NCBI GenBank assembly: GCA_946479475.1
Contig: CAMLGG010000003.1
Span: 1-54,578, forward strand
Source: an uncultured Ideonella sp.
GTDB lineage: Bacteria > Pseudomonadota > Gammaproteobacteria > Burkholderiales > Burkholderiaceae
Direction: 5' to 3'
DNA: 54,578 nucleotides
The notes below the pieces were generated by a model. It saw nothing but the letters and a program-made list of their open reading frames with translations. It made no database searches and was not told the DNA's origin. Positions 25,626-33,429 of the stretch are shown piece by piece. How positions within the stretch are numbered: the first letter of the stretch is position 1; each line of letters opens with the position of its first letter. The position numbers were made by a program, and so were the translations under genes.

Positions 25626-26408
25626 TCACTGCGCCGTCCAGCCGCCCTCGATGGGCAGCACGGCGCCGGTGATCGAGGCCGCATCGTCGGAACAGAGGAA
25701 GGCCGTGAGGGCGGCCACCTGCTCGACGGTGACGAACTTCTTGGTCGGCTGGGCGGCGAGCAGCACGTCGCGCACGACCTCCTGCTCGCTGATGCCGCGG
25801 GCTCGGGCGGTGTCGGGGATCTGGCGCTCGACCAGCGGCGTCAGCACGTAGCCGGGGCAGACGGCGTTGACGGTGATGCCGGCCTCGGCCAGCTCCAGCG
25901 CGACGGTCTTGGTGAAGCCGGCCACGCCGTGCTTGGCGGCCACGTAGGCCGACTTGTACTTGCTGGCCACCAGCGCATGCGCCGAGGCGATGTTCACGAT
26001 GCGGCCCCAGCCCTTGCGCCGCATCGCCGGCACGGCCAGCCTCGTGGTGTGGAAGACCGCCGAGAGGTTGACGGCGAGGATCGCGTACCAGCGCTCGGGG
26101 GCGAAGTCCTCCACCGGCGCCACGTGCTGGATGCCGGCGTTGTTGACCAGCAGGTCGACGGCACCGAACTCCGCGATGGCGCGGGCCATCATGCGCTCGA
26201 CGTCTTCCGCCCGGCTCATGTCGGCGCCGTCGTGCCTCACCTGCACATCGTGCGTCTCGGCCAGCTCGGCCCGCAGCCGTTCGATCTCGCCCGCCTCGCC
26301 GAAGCCGTTGAGCACGACGTTGGCGCCCTGTGCGGCGAGGGTGCGAGCGATGCCCAGGCCTATGCCCGAGGTGGAGCCGGTGACCAGGGCGGTCTTGCCG
26401 ATGAACAT
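25626..26408 (-). CDS. D-3-hydroxybutyrate dehydrogenase (short-chain dehydrogenase)
   Basis: A 260-residue classical SDR that interconverts D-3-hydroxybutyrate and acetoacetate using NAD. The cofactor motif is TGSTSGIGLGIA, NNAG is present at about 91-94, and the catalytic Ser-Tyr-Lys are in NIASAHALVASKYKSAYVAAKHG. The sequences GIQHVAPVEDF, CPGYVLTPLVERQIPD and AAQPTKKFVT are strongly characteristic of PHB-type 3-hydroxybutyrate dehydrogenases (bdhA/hbdH). It follows the NDH-like gene with an AGGAGA site at the junction. It indicates polyhydroxybutyrate degradation in this organism. Confidence 0.93.
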   Translation of the reverse strand: MFIGKTALVTGSTSGIGLGIARTLAAQGANVVLNGFGEAGEIERLRAELAETHDVQVRHDGADMSRAEDVERMMARAIAEFGAVDLLVNNAGIQHVAPVEDFAPERWYAILAVNLSAVFHTTRLAVPAMRRKGWGRIVNIASAHALVASKYKSAYVAAKHGVAGFTKTVALELAEAGITVNAVCPGYVLTPLVERQIPDTARARGISEQEVVRDVLLAAQPTKKFVTVEQVAALTAFLCSDDAASITGAVLPIEGGWTAQ

Positions 26409-26417
26409 GGGGTTCTC

Positions 26418-27722
26418 CTAGCGATGGGGTTGGGCGCGCCCGGCCCGGTCCAGGTCGACCGTGCGGGTGAAGCGCAGGTGGGTGATGTCGAGAGGGAAGA
26501 ACAGGCCCCAGGTCCACTCGACCCAGATGCGCAGCTTCCGGCCGAGCGTGGGCATGCGCAGCAGGTAGTAGCCGCGCCAGAGCAGCCAGGCCGGCAGGCC
26601 CGAGAGGCGAAGGCCGAAGACGGTGGCCACGCCGCGCAGGTGGCCGGTGGTGGCCATCATTCCGCGGGCGGTGTGGCCGAAGGGCCTGGTCGACTCGCCC
26701 CGCAGCGAGCGCAGCAGGTTGGCCGCGAGCTGCCGGGCCTGGGCGACGGCGAACTGGGCGGTCGGCGGGCTGATGCCGCCATCGCGGGCGTTGGGCTGCG
26801 CGGCGCAGTCGCCCACCGCCCACAGCCCGGGCGAACCGGCGACACGGCCGTCGCCTGCGGTGACGATGCGCCCGCGCAGCAGCGGCAGGCCGAGTCCCTG
26901 CGCCAGGGGCTGTGGCGCGGTGCCGATGGTGCAGACGACCGTGGCGCTGTCGATCGCACCGCTGTCGGCCAGCTGGACGCCCGAGGGCGTCACCCGGGTG
27001 ACCGCCGCGCCGCAGCGCACCTGCACGCCACGCCGGGCGAGCGAGCGGGCGGCGGCGTGGCCGAGCGGCGCGGGCAGCTCGGGCAGCAGGTGCTCACCGT
27101 CGTGCAGCAGGTGGACGCCGATGCCGGCCTCGCGGGCCTTCGGGTAGTGACGCGCGGCGCTGCGCACGAAGTCGGCCAGCGCGCCGGCCACCTCGACGCC
27201 CGAGAAGCCGCCGCCGATGACCACGAACTGCGCAAGAGCCCGGCGCTCGGCCAGGTCGTACGCCAGCTCGATGCGCGCCAGGGCCTGCAGCACCCGGTTG
27301 CGGATGTGCAGCGCATCGCCGACGAGCTTGAGTGGCAGCGCATGCTCGGCGCTGCCCGGCAGCAGGTCGAGCCGGGCGCGCTGGCCGAAGGCGAGCACCA
27401 GCTGGTCCCACGCGAACTCGATCGGGCCTTGCAGGGTGCTGCAGACCAGCCGGCGCGCGCCGCGGTCGATGGCGGTGACGCTGCCCATCACGAAGCGCAC
27501 GCCGGGCAGCATCTCGCGGAGCGGCGCCACCACGTGCTCGGGGAACACGCCGGCCCCCACGACCTCGGGCAGCATCGGGTTGAAGGTGGTGTAGCTCTCC
27601 TGGCTGATCAGCAGCAGCTGCCAGCCTTCGGGCAGCCTGCCGGCCAGGGCCTTGGCCAGCGTGGTGCCGGCGAAGCCGCCGCCGACGATGGCGATGGTGC
27701 GGGGGGCGGTGGTGGTGGACAT
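26418..27722 (-). CDS. NDH-2-like NAD(P)H/FAD-dependent oxidoreductase
   Basis: A 434-residue pyridine nucleotide-disulfide family flavoprotein. The FAD motif is IAIVGGGFAGTTLAKAL at the N-terminus, the second dinucleotide motif is FVVIGGGFSGVEVAGAL at about 166-182, and the FAD-ribityl contact is GLWAVGDCAAQP. The C-terminal membrane-associating helices (LPAWLLWRGYYLLRMPTLGRK) are typical of type II NADH:quinone dehydrogenases. It is first in the leftward run and could reoxidise the NADH made by the adjacent 3-hydroxybutyrate dehydrogenase. It is divergent from a LysR gene. Confidence 0.88.
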   Translation of the reverse strand: MSTTTAPRTIAIVGGGFAGTTLAKALAGRLPEGWQLLLISQESYTTFNPMLPEVVGAGVFPEHVVAPLREMLPGVRFVMGSVTAIDRGARRLVCSTLQGPIEFAWDQLVLAFGQRARLDLLPGSAEHALPLKLVGDALHIRNRVLQALARIELAYDLAERRALAQFVVIGGGFSGVEVAGALADFVRSAARHYPKAREAGIGVHLLHDGEHLLPELPAPLGHAAARSLARRGVQVRCGAAVTRVTPSGVQLADSGAIDSATVVCTIGTAPQPLAQGLGLPLLRGRIVTAGDGRVAGSPGLWAVGDCAAQPNARDGGISPPTAQFAVAQARQLAANLLRSLRGESTRPFGHTARGMMATTGHLRGVATVFGLRLSGLPAWLLWRGYYLLRMPTLGRKLRIWVEWTWGLFFPLDITHLRFTRTVDLDRAGRAQPHR

Positions 27723-27860
27723 GGCGGCAGCGGTGTGGAATGGCCGCCAGTGTCCTGAGCGGCCGCCGCGCCGTGAAATCGCATCAATTCATCGGCCCAT
27801 GTGCCGCGGTTATCGGCGCGGCTGTAAGGTCCGGCCCGCCTGGCGCGACTGTGCGCACGC

Positions 27861-28757
27861 ATGGAGCTCTACCAGATCCGCTACTTCCTGGCCGTGGCCG
27901 AGACGCTGAACTTCACCCGCGCGTCGGAGCGGGCCTTCGTCTCGCAGCCGGCGCTCACCAAGGCCATCCAGAGGCTGGAGGAGGCGATGGGCGGGCGCCT
28001 GTTCGACCGCACCAAGAGCTCGGTGCAGCTGACCGAGCTGGGCCGCGCGATGCTGCCCAGCCTGCGCGAGATCTTCGAGACCGCCCAGGCGGCGCGCGAG
28101 CAGGCCAGGCGCCTGACGCGGCCGCGCAGCGAGGTCGTGCGCGTGGGCGTCATGTGCACGATCGACTTCCAGCAGGTGCTGCCCGGCTTCGTCGAGAGCC
28201 AGGACCGGCACGGCATCGAGCTGCAGTTCCGCGAGGGCAACCTGGAGGCGCTGACCGACGAGCTCGACCGCGGCGAGGTCGACCTCGGCATCATGTGCTC
28301 GCCCCACGAGACGCCGCGGCGCTTTGCCGCGACGCCGCTGTTCCGCGAGGACTACGTGGTGGCGATAGGCGACGACCACCGCTTCAACGGCCGCGCCGCC
28401 GTCGAGATGGCCGAGCTCGACCGCGAGCGCTACTGCGAGCGGATCTACTGCGAGTTCTCCAGCTACATCGAGCGCCTGCTCGACGAGCGGGGCGTGAGGC
28501 TGGAGGTCGTGCAGCAATCGCACCGCGAGGACTGGATCCAGGCCTTCGTGCGCTCGAACTTCGGCATCGCCTTCATGCCGCGCTCCATCGCCGATGCGGC
28601 CGGCCTCGCGCACGTGCGCACGGCCGACTGCCCGATCGTGCGCGAGGTGCGGGTGCTGGCGCAGGCCGAACGGCCGGTCACGCCGGCGCAGCAGTCGGTC
28701 ATCGACTCGCTGGCCGGGCATGCGTGGGGGAGTGCTGCGCCGCCAGTCGTGCGTTGA
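27861..28757 (+). CDS. LysR-family transcriptional regulator
   Basis: A 298-residue protein with the LysR helix-turn-helix (MELYQIRYFLAVAETLNFTR, then SQPALTKAIQRLEEAMGGRLFDR) and a periplasmic-binding-type effector domain (about 95-295). The effector domain contains YCERIYC, two cysteines five residues apart, which might allow redox sensing, but this is speculative. It is transcribed divergently from the NDH/3-hydroxybutyrate dehydrogenase operon across a 138-base gap and is its likely regulator. The start ATG is the family-consistent one. Confidence 0.92.
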   Translation: MELYQIRYFLAVAETLNFTRASERAFVSQPALTKAIQRLEEAMGGRLFDRTKSSVQLTELGRAMLPSLREIFETAQAAREQARRLTRPRSEVVRVGVMCTIDFQQVLPGFVESQDRHGIELQFREGNLEALTDELDRGEVDLGIMCSPHETPRRFAATPLFREDYVVAIGDDHRFNGRAAVEMAELDRERYCERIYCEFSSYIERLLDERGVRLEVVQQSHREDWIQAFVRSNFGIAFMPRSIADAAGLAHVRTADCPIVREVRVLAQAERPVTPAQQSVIDSLAGHAWGSAAPPVVR

Positions 28758-28885
28758 GCGGGGTCTTGCCGGCAACGTGCATGCGCCGAGCGAGCTCCGG
28801 CCGAAAGCCGGGCCTAGGGGGTACGAACGAGGGATGGTGGCGCCGATCCCTGCAGAGGGACGATCGCCGCGCCCGTTTCGGCGAG

Positions 28886-28912
28886 CCGGCAGCCGTTGCT
28901 GCTGGCTGCCGG
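28886..28912. other. Inverted repeat, 9-bp stem and 9-base loop, between LysR and HAF-repeat genes
   Basis: CCGGCAGCC (28886-28894) pairs with GGCTGCCGG (28904-28912). No T-run follows, so it is not a clear intrinsic terminator. It is 34 bases upstream of the HAF-repeat start and could be a transcription end for the LysR gene or part of a 5' leader. Confidence 0.45.
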
Positions 28913-28946
28913 GCAAGAGCAACGACACCCCATACCGGAGGTTTCC

Positions 28947-29945
28947 ATGCGTGGACACACTGCAGCGACGGCATGCCGCTTCGCATTGCCTGGCCTCGTC
29001 GGTCTGGGCATCTGTGCCGGGGCCCTTGCCAAACCACTGTTCCATCTGGAATGCATCCCGCCGACCAAGAAGCTCGCGGCTGATTTCGCCTTCGCCATCA
29101 ACGACAACGGCGTGGTTGCGGGCCTGATGCGCAACAACGAGCGAAGCTGCTTCAAGTACGCCGACGGAGTGCTGACGGAGTTGCGCGACAGCGCCGACAC
29201 GAACTGCGCCGCCATCAACAACGCGGGCGACATTGCCGGCACCAGCAATCTGATGGATTCCATCGAGCACGCCGTGGTCTGGCAGGCCAATGGGAGTCGT
29301 TGGCGGGTGAAGGCCAATACCACCGCACAGGACATCAACAACAACGGACAAGTCGCGGTCTACACCAACCGCGAGACCGGCCCGCACACGGCATACCTGT
29401 ACACCCGCACTGACCGGACGAAGCTCGGAACGCTCGGAGGCAACAGCAGCGCGGCTCTGGGCTTGAACGACGCCGGCGTCGTCGTGGGCGGCTCGCTCGA
29501 CGCGGCCGGCCAATGGCGGGCGTTCGAGTGGCAGGACGGCACGATGAAGGAGATCTGTCACCGTGAGGGCGCGACCGCAACCGAGGCGACCCGTATCAGT
29601 TCGACGGGGCGCAGGCTGTGCACTGCCGACACGCCGACGGGCACGGTGGCGTATCTGGAGGAAGCCGATGGAAGCCAGCGGGACATCCCGGGTCTGGACG
29701 GCGCCTACTGGACTCCGCGGGACATGAACGAGAGCGGGCAGGTTGTGGGTGGCAGCGGCGGCGGCCCGCCTGTCTACTTCGATGGCACGAACACCTACAA
29801 CCTGGCGAAACTGGCCGATGCCGCCAGCGGCGACTTGCGCATGAGCTATGCCTATGCCATCAATCGGCACGGCGTGATCGTGGGCAAGGGCCGAATCAGC
29901 CAACAAGGCGACTGCGCCGTCATCGCCACCCCGGTCGCGCCTTGA
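28947..29945 (+). CDS. Exported HAF-repeat beta-propeller protein
   Basis: A 332-residue protein with a signal peptide (about 1-29, ending GALA-KP). It contains seven HAF-type repeats: INDNGVVAGL, INNAGDIAGT, INNNGQVAVY, LNDAGVVVGG, the degenerate ISSTGRRLCT, MNESGQVVGG and INRHGVIVGK. Each precedes an aromatic-rich strand such as HAVVWQAN or RAFEWQDG. The fold is a probable extracytoplasmic propeller; function unknown. A GGAGG site 6 bases upstream fixes the start; the longer frame from 28896 has no such site. The fold resembles that of 21362-22384, but the repeat sequences differ. Confidence 0.85.
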   Translation: MRGHTAATACRFALPGLVGLGICAGALAKPLFHLECIPPTKKLAADFAFAINDNGVVAGLMRNNERSCFKYADGVLTELRDSADTNCAAINNAGDIAGTSNLMDSIEHAVVWQANGSRWRVKANTTAQDINNNGQVAVYTNRETGPHTAYLYTRTDRTKLGTLGGNSSAALGLNDAGVVVGGSLDAAGQWRAFEWQDGTMKEICHREGATATEATRISSTGRRLCTADTPTGTVAYLEEADGSQRDIPGLDGAYWTPRDMNESGQVVGGSGGGPPVYFDGTNTYNLAKLADAASGDLRMSYAYAINRHGVIVGKGRISQQGDCAVIATPVAP

Positions 29946-29947
29946 CG

Positions 29948-30058
29948 TTCAGCGAAGCGGCCACCGCACGGGCGCGACGAGCCCGCCGCCCTCGCGCGGC
30001 GCGAGCGTGAAGCGGCGCCCTGCGCGAGACGTTCGCGATCTCCTCGGGGCCGTCCTGC
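29948..30058 (-). pseudogene. Rearranged remnant duplicate of the histidine kinase gene at 33355-34608
   Basis: Bases 29948-30014 match 33354-33420 at 65 of 67 positions (the kinase C-terminus and stop). After one missing base, 30015-30022 matches 33422-33429. Bases 30020-30058 then match 33971-34009 at 38 of 39 positions (the HAMP region). The copy is in the same orientation and has lost 544 bases at a CTG microhomology. It fills the whole gap between the HAF-repeat stop and the chemotaxis gene stop, the homology ending at the first base of that stop codon. It cannot encode anything like the kinase. Confidence 0.85.
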
Positions 30059-31617
30059 TAGAGCCGGAACCGCCCGACCGCCTGCACCAGCTGAGCGGCC
30101 TGCTGGCTCAGGCTGTCGGCCGCCGCCGCGGCCTCCTCCACCAGCGCGGCGTTCTGCTGTGTCACCTGGTCGAGCTGGCTCACTGCGGCGCCCACCTGGC
30201 CGATGCCGGTGCTCTGCTCGTCGGTGGCCGCGCTGATCTCGCCCACCAGGTCGGCGATGCGGTTGACCTGCCCCACGACATCGCCGATGGTGCGGCCGGC
30301 GTCGGCCGCCAGCGTGCCCCCCGCGTCCACCTTCTCGACGCTCGCCGCGATCAGGCCCTTGATCTCCCGCGCGGCCTGGGCGCTGCGCTGCGCCAGCGTG
30401 CGCACTTCGGCGGCCACCACCGCGAATCCCTTGCCGTGTTCGCCGGCGCGTGCAGCCTCCACCGCCGCGTTCAGCGCGAGGATGTTGGTCTGGAAGGCGA
30501 TGCCGTCGATCACGCCGATGATCTCGGTGATCCTGCGGCTGGCCGCGCTGATCTCTTCCATCGTTTGCACCAGTCGCCGCACCGCGGCGCCGCCGTCGTT
30601 GGCCACGCCCCGCGCGCCGCCGGCCAGTTGCGCCACGGTGCGCGCGGTCTCGGCGTTCTGCGCGACCGCGCCGGTCATCTGCTCCATCGAGGCGGCGGTC
30701 TGCTGCAGGTTGCTCGCCTGTTCCTCCGTGCGCTGGCTCAGGTCGGCGTTGCCGGAGGCGATCTGCCCGGCCGCGGTGGCGATGCTGTCGCTGCTGGAGC
30801 GCACCTGTCCCACCACCTGCACGAGGCTGTCGTTCATGTCCTTCAGGGACTGCAGCAACTGGCCCGCCTCGTCGCCACGCCGGACCTCGATGCGCGAACC
30901 GAGGTCGCCGGCGGCCACCGTGCGGGCGATCTTCACGGCTTGCGCAATCGGCCCCGTGATCGAGCGGCTGATGGCCCAGGCCGCAAGGACGCCGGCCACC
31001 ACTGCGGCCGCGCTCAGCGCAACGACCAGCGCGCGGCCGCTCTCGTAGGCGGCATTCGCAGCCGCCTCTGCCTCCAGCGACAGCTCCTCCTCGTGGTCTG
31101 CCAGATCGCCCAGCGCGTGCAGCCAGGCGGTCTGCCGGGGTTGCGCCTCGTCGATCATCTGCCGGATGGCGGCCTCGCGGTCGCCCGCCCGGGCCAGCTC
31201 CAGCGCCTTGTTCAGCGCCGGCCGCCCGGCCTCCTTCAGCGCGACCACGCGGGCGAACAGCGCCTTCGCCTTCTCGCTGGTGCCCGTCTGCTGCGCGAGC
31301 ATTGCATCGAGCTTCTGCTCGGCGGCGTTGTAGCGTGCGCGCGAAAGATCCAGCTGCTTCAGTTCCTCGCTGCGGCGAGCCGCATCGTTGTCGAGCACCA
31401 CGTTGCGCGCCTGGATGTTCACCTGGTTGACCGCGATCCGCATGGCCATCGCGAGCCGGCCCTCGGCGTTGTTGACCTGGGTGATCTCCTCCAGCCGGTC
31501 GTGCATTGCCGCCATGCGACCCAGGCCCAGCAGCGCGACGCCGGCCATGAGCAGCAGCACGAGGCCGAAGCCCAGACCCAGGCGGCGGCCGATTCGCATT
31601 GTCGTGAATACTTTCAT
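30058..31617 (-). CDS. Methyl-accepting chemotaxis protein (four-helix-bundle sensor)
   Basis: A 519-residue inner-membrane chemoreceptor. TM1 is about 12-34. A 4HB-type periplasmic domain follows (about 35-190, with [13 protein letters not shown]). TM2 is about 193-215, then HAMP ([25 protein letters not shown]), methylation helices ([16 protein letters not shown]), and the signalling tip [33 protein letters not shown] (read as two parts). There is no C-terminal NWETF-type pentapeptide for CheR or CheB tethering. The start has an AGAGGG site. It is transcribed divergently from a B12-type MerR regulator 83 bases away. The ligand is unknown. Confidence 0.93.
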   Translation of the reverse strand: MKVFTTMRIGRRLGLGFGLVLLLMAGVALLGLGRMAAMHDRLEEITQVNNAEGRLAMAMRIAVNQVNIQARNVVLDNDAARRSEELKQLDLSRARYNAAEQKLDAMLAQQTGTSEKAKALFARVVALKEAGRPALNKALELARAGDREAAIRQMIDEAQPRQTAWLHALGDLADHEEELSLEAEAAANAAYESGRALVVALSAAAVVAGVLAAWAISRSITGPIAQAVKIARTVAAGDLGSRIEVRRGDEAGQLLQSLKDMNDSLVQVVGQVRSSSDSIATAAGQIASGNADLSQRTEEQASNLQQTAASMEQMTGAVAQNAETARTVAQLAGGARGVANDGGAAVRRLVQTMEEISAASRRITEIIGVIDGIAFQTNILALNAAVEAARAGEHGKGFAVVAAEVRTLAQRSAQAAREIKGLIAASVEKVDAGGTLAADAGRTIGDVVGQVNRIADLVGEISAATDEQSTGIGQVGAAVSQLDQVTQQNAALVEEAAAAADSLSQQAAQLVQAVGRFRL

Positions 31618-31628
31618 CTCGCCCTCTC

Positions 31629-31642
31629 GTTTGTCCTATACA
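31629..31642. promoter_or_regulatory. GTTTGT-N4-TACA element near the chemoreceptor start, candidate MerR/CarH site
   Basis: It shares the pattern GTTTGT-N4-TACA, with identical spacing, with the site at 31697-31713. It lies 12 bases upstream of the chemoreceptor start, where a bound repressor would block that promoter. The link to the MerR protein is inferred. Confidence 0.4.
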
Positions 31643-31696
31643 GCAGTCGACAAGCGTACGGATTCCTTGATACTGTGCTCAATGGAACTGAAGGTG

Positions 31697-31713
31697 GTTT
31701 GTGCAGTACAAAC
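31697..31713. promoter_or_regulatory. 17-bp near-palindrome over the merR start codon, candidate autoregulatory site
   Basis: GTTTGTGCAGTACAAAC has 8-base arms with one mismatch and contains the GTG start at 31701. B12-dependent MerR repressors of the CarH/LitR type bind operators at their own promoter in the dark. This position would give autorepression. Confidence 0.5.
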
Positions 31714-32669
31714 GGAAATCTCACCCGCCGACCGCGCCACTGGCCATCGCCGCCGTGGAGCGCGAGACCGGCTTGTCGAAAGAAGCCCTGCGCATCTGGG
31801 AGCGCCGCTACGGGTTCCCGTCGCCCGCCCGCGACCCGCAAGGCGATCGCCTCTATCCGGCAGAACAGGTGGCACGGCTGCGCTTGCTCAAGCGCTTGAT
31901 GGACCAGGGCCACCGCCCGGGCAAGCTGATGGCGCTGGAAGACTCGGCCCTCGCGAAGCTATCGACGCGGCGGCCGACCACGCCCGCGCAAGCGACATCG
32001 TCTGCCGGGGACGCCCTCGTGCCACTGCTGGCGCTGGTGGCCGGGCAGCAGGTCGACGCCTTGCGCGCCGCCCTGGGTGAGAGCCAGCTGCGGCTCGGGT
32101 TGGCGGCCTTCGTGACCGACGTGCTGGCTCCGCTGACCGTCGCGGTGGGCGACGCCTGGGCCGCCGGGCAACTGAGCATCGCCGACGAGCATTTGTATAC
32201 GGAGGGCGTGCAGGCCCTGCTGCGCCCGTCGCTGCAGTTGCTGGCCGCCAGCGAGCGCCGGGCGCCGCGGGTCCTGCTGGCCACGCTGCCGGGCGAACTG
32301 CACACGCTCGGCCTGCTGATGGCGCAGGTGCTGCTGGCGCTGCAGGGATGCGCCGCCGTGTCGCTCGGCGCGCAGGTGCCACTGGCCGACATCGCGCAGG
32401 CAGCGCGACGCCAGCAGGCCGACGTCGTCGCCTTGTCCTTTTCGCTGGCGTTCAATGGCCGGAAGGCGCTCGCGGCCCTGGCGGAACTGCGTTCACAGCT
32501 GCCGCCGACCGTGGCGGTGTGGGCCGGGGGGGCCTGCAGCGCGGTGCGCAAGCGCCCGCCTGCAGGCGTGATGCCGATCCGTGAGCTGCGAGAGATCGGC
32601 CCGGCCCTTGCGGCATGGCGCCGGGCAGCCCAAACGCTCCCTCCCGTCGGTCACCGGAGCGGGACCTGA
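31701..32669 (+). CDS. MerR-family regulator with B12-binding photoreceptor-type domain (CarH/LitR-like)
   Basis: A 322-residue protein. Residues 14-80 are a MerR helix-turn-helix (TGLSKEALRIWERRYGFP). The helical bundle contains the CarH signature W153-x9-E163-H164 (DAWAAGQLSIADEH). The Rossmann-type cobalamin domain carries the lower-ligand motif E199-x-H201-x-x-G204 (PGELHTLG). In characterised CarH and LitR these residues hold adenosylcobalamin, whose photolysis disassembles the repressor tetramer. All key residues are kept, so light/B12 control is plausible. Start GTG at 31701 has an AAGGTGG site; no better ATG exists. It is divergent from a chemoreceptor gene. Confidence 0.88.
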   Translation: MQYKRKSHPPTAPLAIAAVERETGLSKEALRIWERRYGFPSPARDPQGDRLYPAEQVARLRLLKRLMDQGHRPGKLMALEDSALAKLSTRRPTTPAQATSSAGDALVPLLALVAGQQVDALRAALGESQLRLGLAAFVTDVLAPLTVAVGDAWAAGQLSIADEHLYTEGVQALLRPSLQLLAASERRAPRVLLATLPGELHTLGLLMAQVLLALQGCAAVSLGAQVPLADIAQAARRQQADVVALSFSLAFNGRKALAALAELRSQLPPTVAVWAGGACSAVRKRPPAGVMPIRELREIGPALAAWRRAAQTLPPVGHRSGT

Positions 32670-32842
32670 CGGAGCCTGAGCCATCGTCTCAGGTGCCACC
32701 GCTGCGCTTGGAGCAGGGCGGGCGGTCCTTTCGGAGACCCGATCGGCTCGACCCGACCGGGAGCGGACGGTCGAAACCTCATCTCCATGCGGCCACTCGC
32801 GGCACAGGCCGGTCACGACCAGTCCAGATTCGTTCGAGCTGA

Positions 32843-33091
32843 TCAAGGGCTTGCTGGCGGCGAGCCGGGCCGGGCCTGCACCTTCTGACGCACCTCCCGG
32901 AGCGATCGCTGCAGCTCGATCATCGAATCGAGAAGTGCCACGGCCTCCTCGGCGGGATGGCCTGCCGCGCGTGCACGGGCGATCAAGCACCGCATGGTCT
33001 GGATGTGCTGTTCGCTGGCCGCGCTGGCATCGACCGGCCACGACTCATGTGAAGCGGAGGTCTCCCTCCGGACGGGTGCAGAGGTGAGCAT
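32843..33091 (-). CDS. Small hypothetical protein, helical
   Basis: An 82-residue protein, not recognised. After a variable, Ser/Pro-rich N-terminus the region SEQHIQTMRCLIARARAAGH and PAEEAVALLDSMIELQRSLREV reads as two amphipathic helices, more protein-like than the other frames here. ATG at 33091 follows an AGGGG stretch; a longer frame to 33145 exists but lacks a ribosome site. It stands alone between the MerR gene and the kinase. It could be a spurious frame. Confidence 0.45.
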   Translation of the reverse strand: MLTSAPVRRETSASHESWPVDASAASEQHIQTMRCLIARARAAGHPAEEAVALLDSMIELQRSLREVRQKVQARPGSPPASP

Positions 33092-33353
33092 GGGAGCCCC
33101 TGTCAGATTGGCGCTAGCAAGAAGCCCGCGCGAAGAATTTCGCACCAGCTAGCGACAAACCGGACGAGGCCTGCTGCAAAAGCGCGTCGACGCTCTCGCT
33201 CGCATCGCAGCATCATGCGCTGCGCGCAGGCAGAGCACAACCGATATCGCGTCTGCATGCCGGGCCCAGGGATGTTCGGTCACGCGGGGCGCCTTCGTCC
33301 CTCGCTGGATGCCTGTGGACAGGCACTGAATGCGCGTGGTGACTGCCGCGCGC

Positions 33354-33429
33354 TTCAGCGAAGCGGCCACCGCACGCGTGCGACGAGCCCGCCGCCCTCG
33401 CGCGGCGCGAGCGTGAAGCGCGCGCCCTG
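33354..33429. repeat. Kinase 3'-end segment duplicated at 29948-30022
   Basis: This is the intact parental copy of the first part of the remnant: 65 of 67 bases are identical, then 8 further matching bases after a one-base gap. It encodes the kinase C-terminus and stop. Confidence 0.9.

Noticed and set aside
27723..27860. LysR T-N11-A boxes in the LysR/NDH divergent gap
   Set aside because: Several T-N11-A matches exist by chance in 138 bases; none has a convincing dyad, so no operator is called.
28886..28912. Intrinsic transcription terminator after the LysR gene
   Set aside because: The stem is good but no T-rich tract follows, so it is reported only as a hairpin.
33149..33370. 73-codon minus-strand frame after the kinase gene
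   Set aside because: Its composition is random-like, it overlaps the kinase stop region, and it has no ribosome site; the gap 33146-33354 shows nothing I can call.
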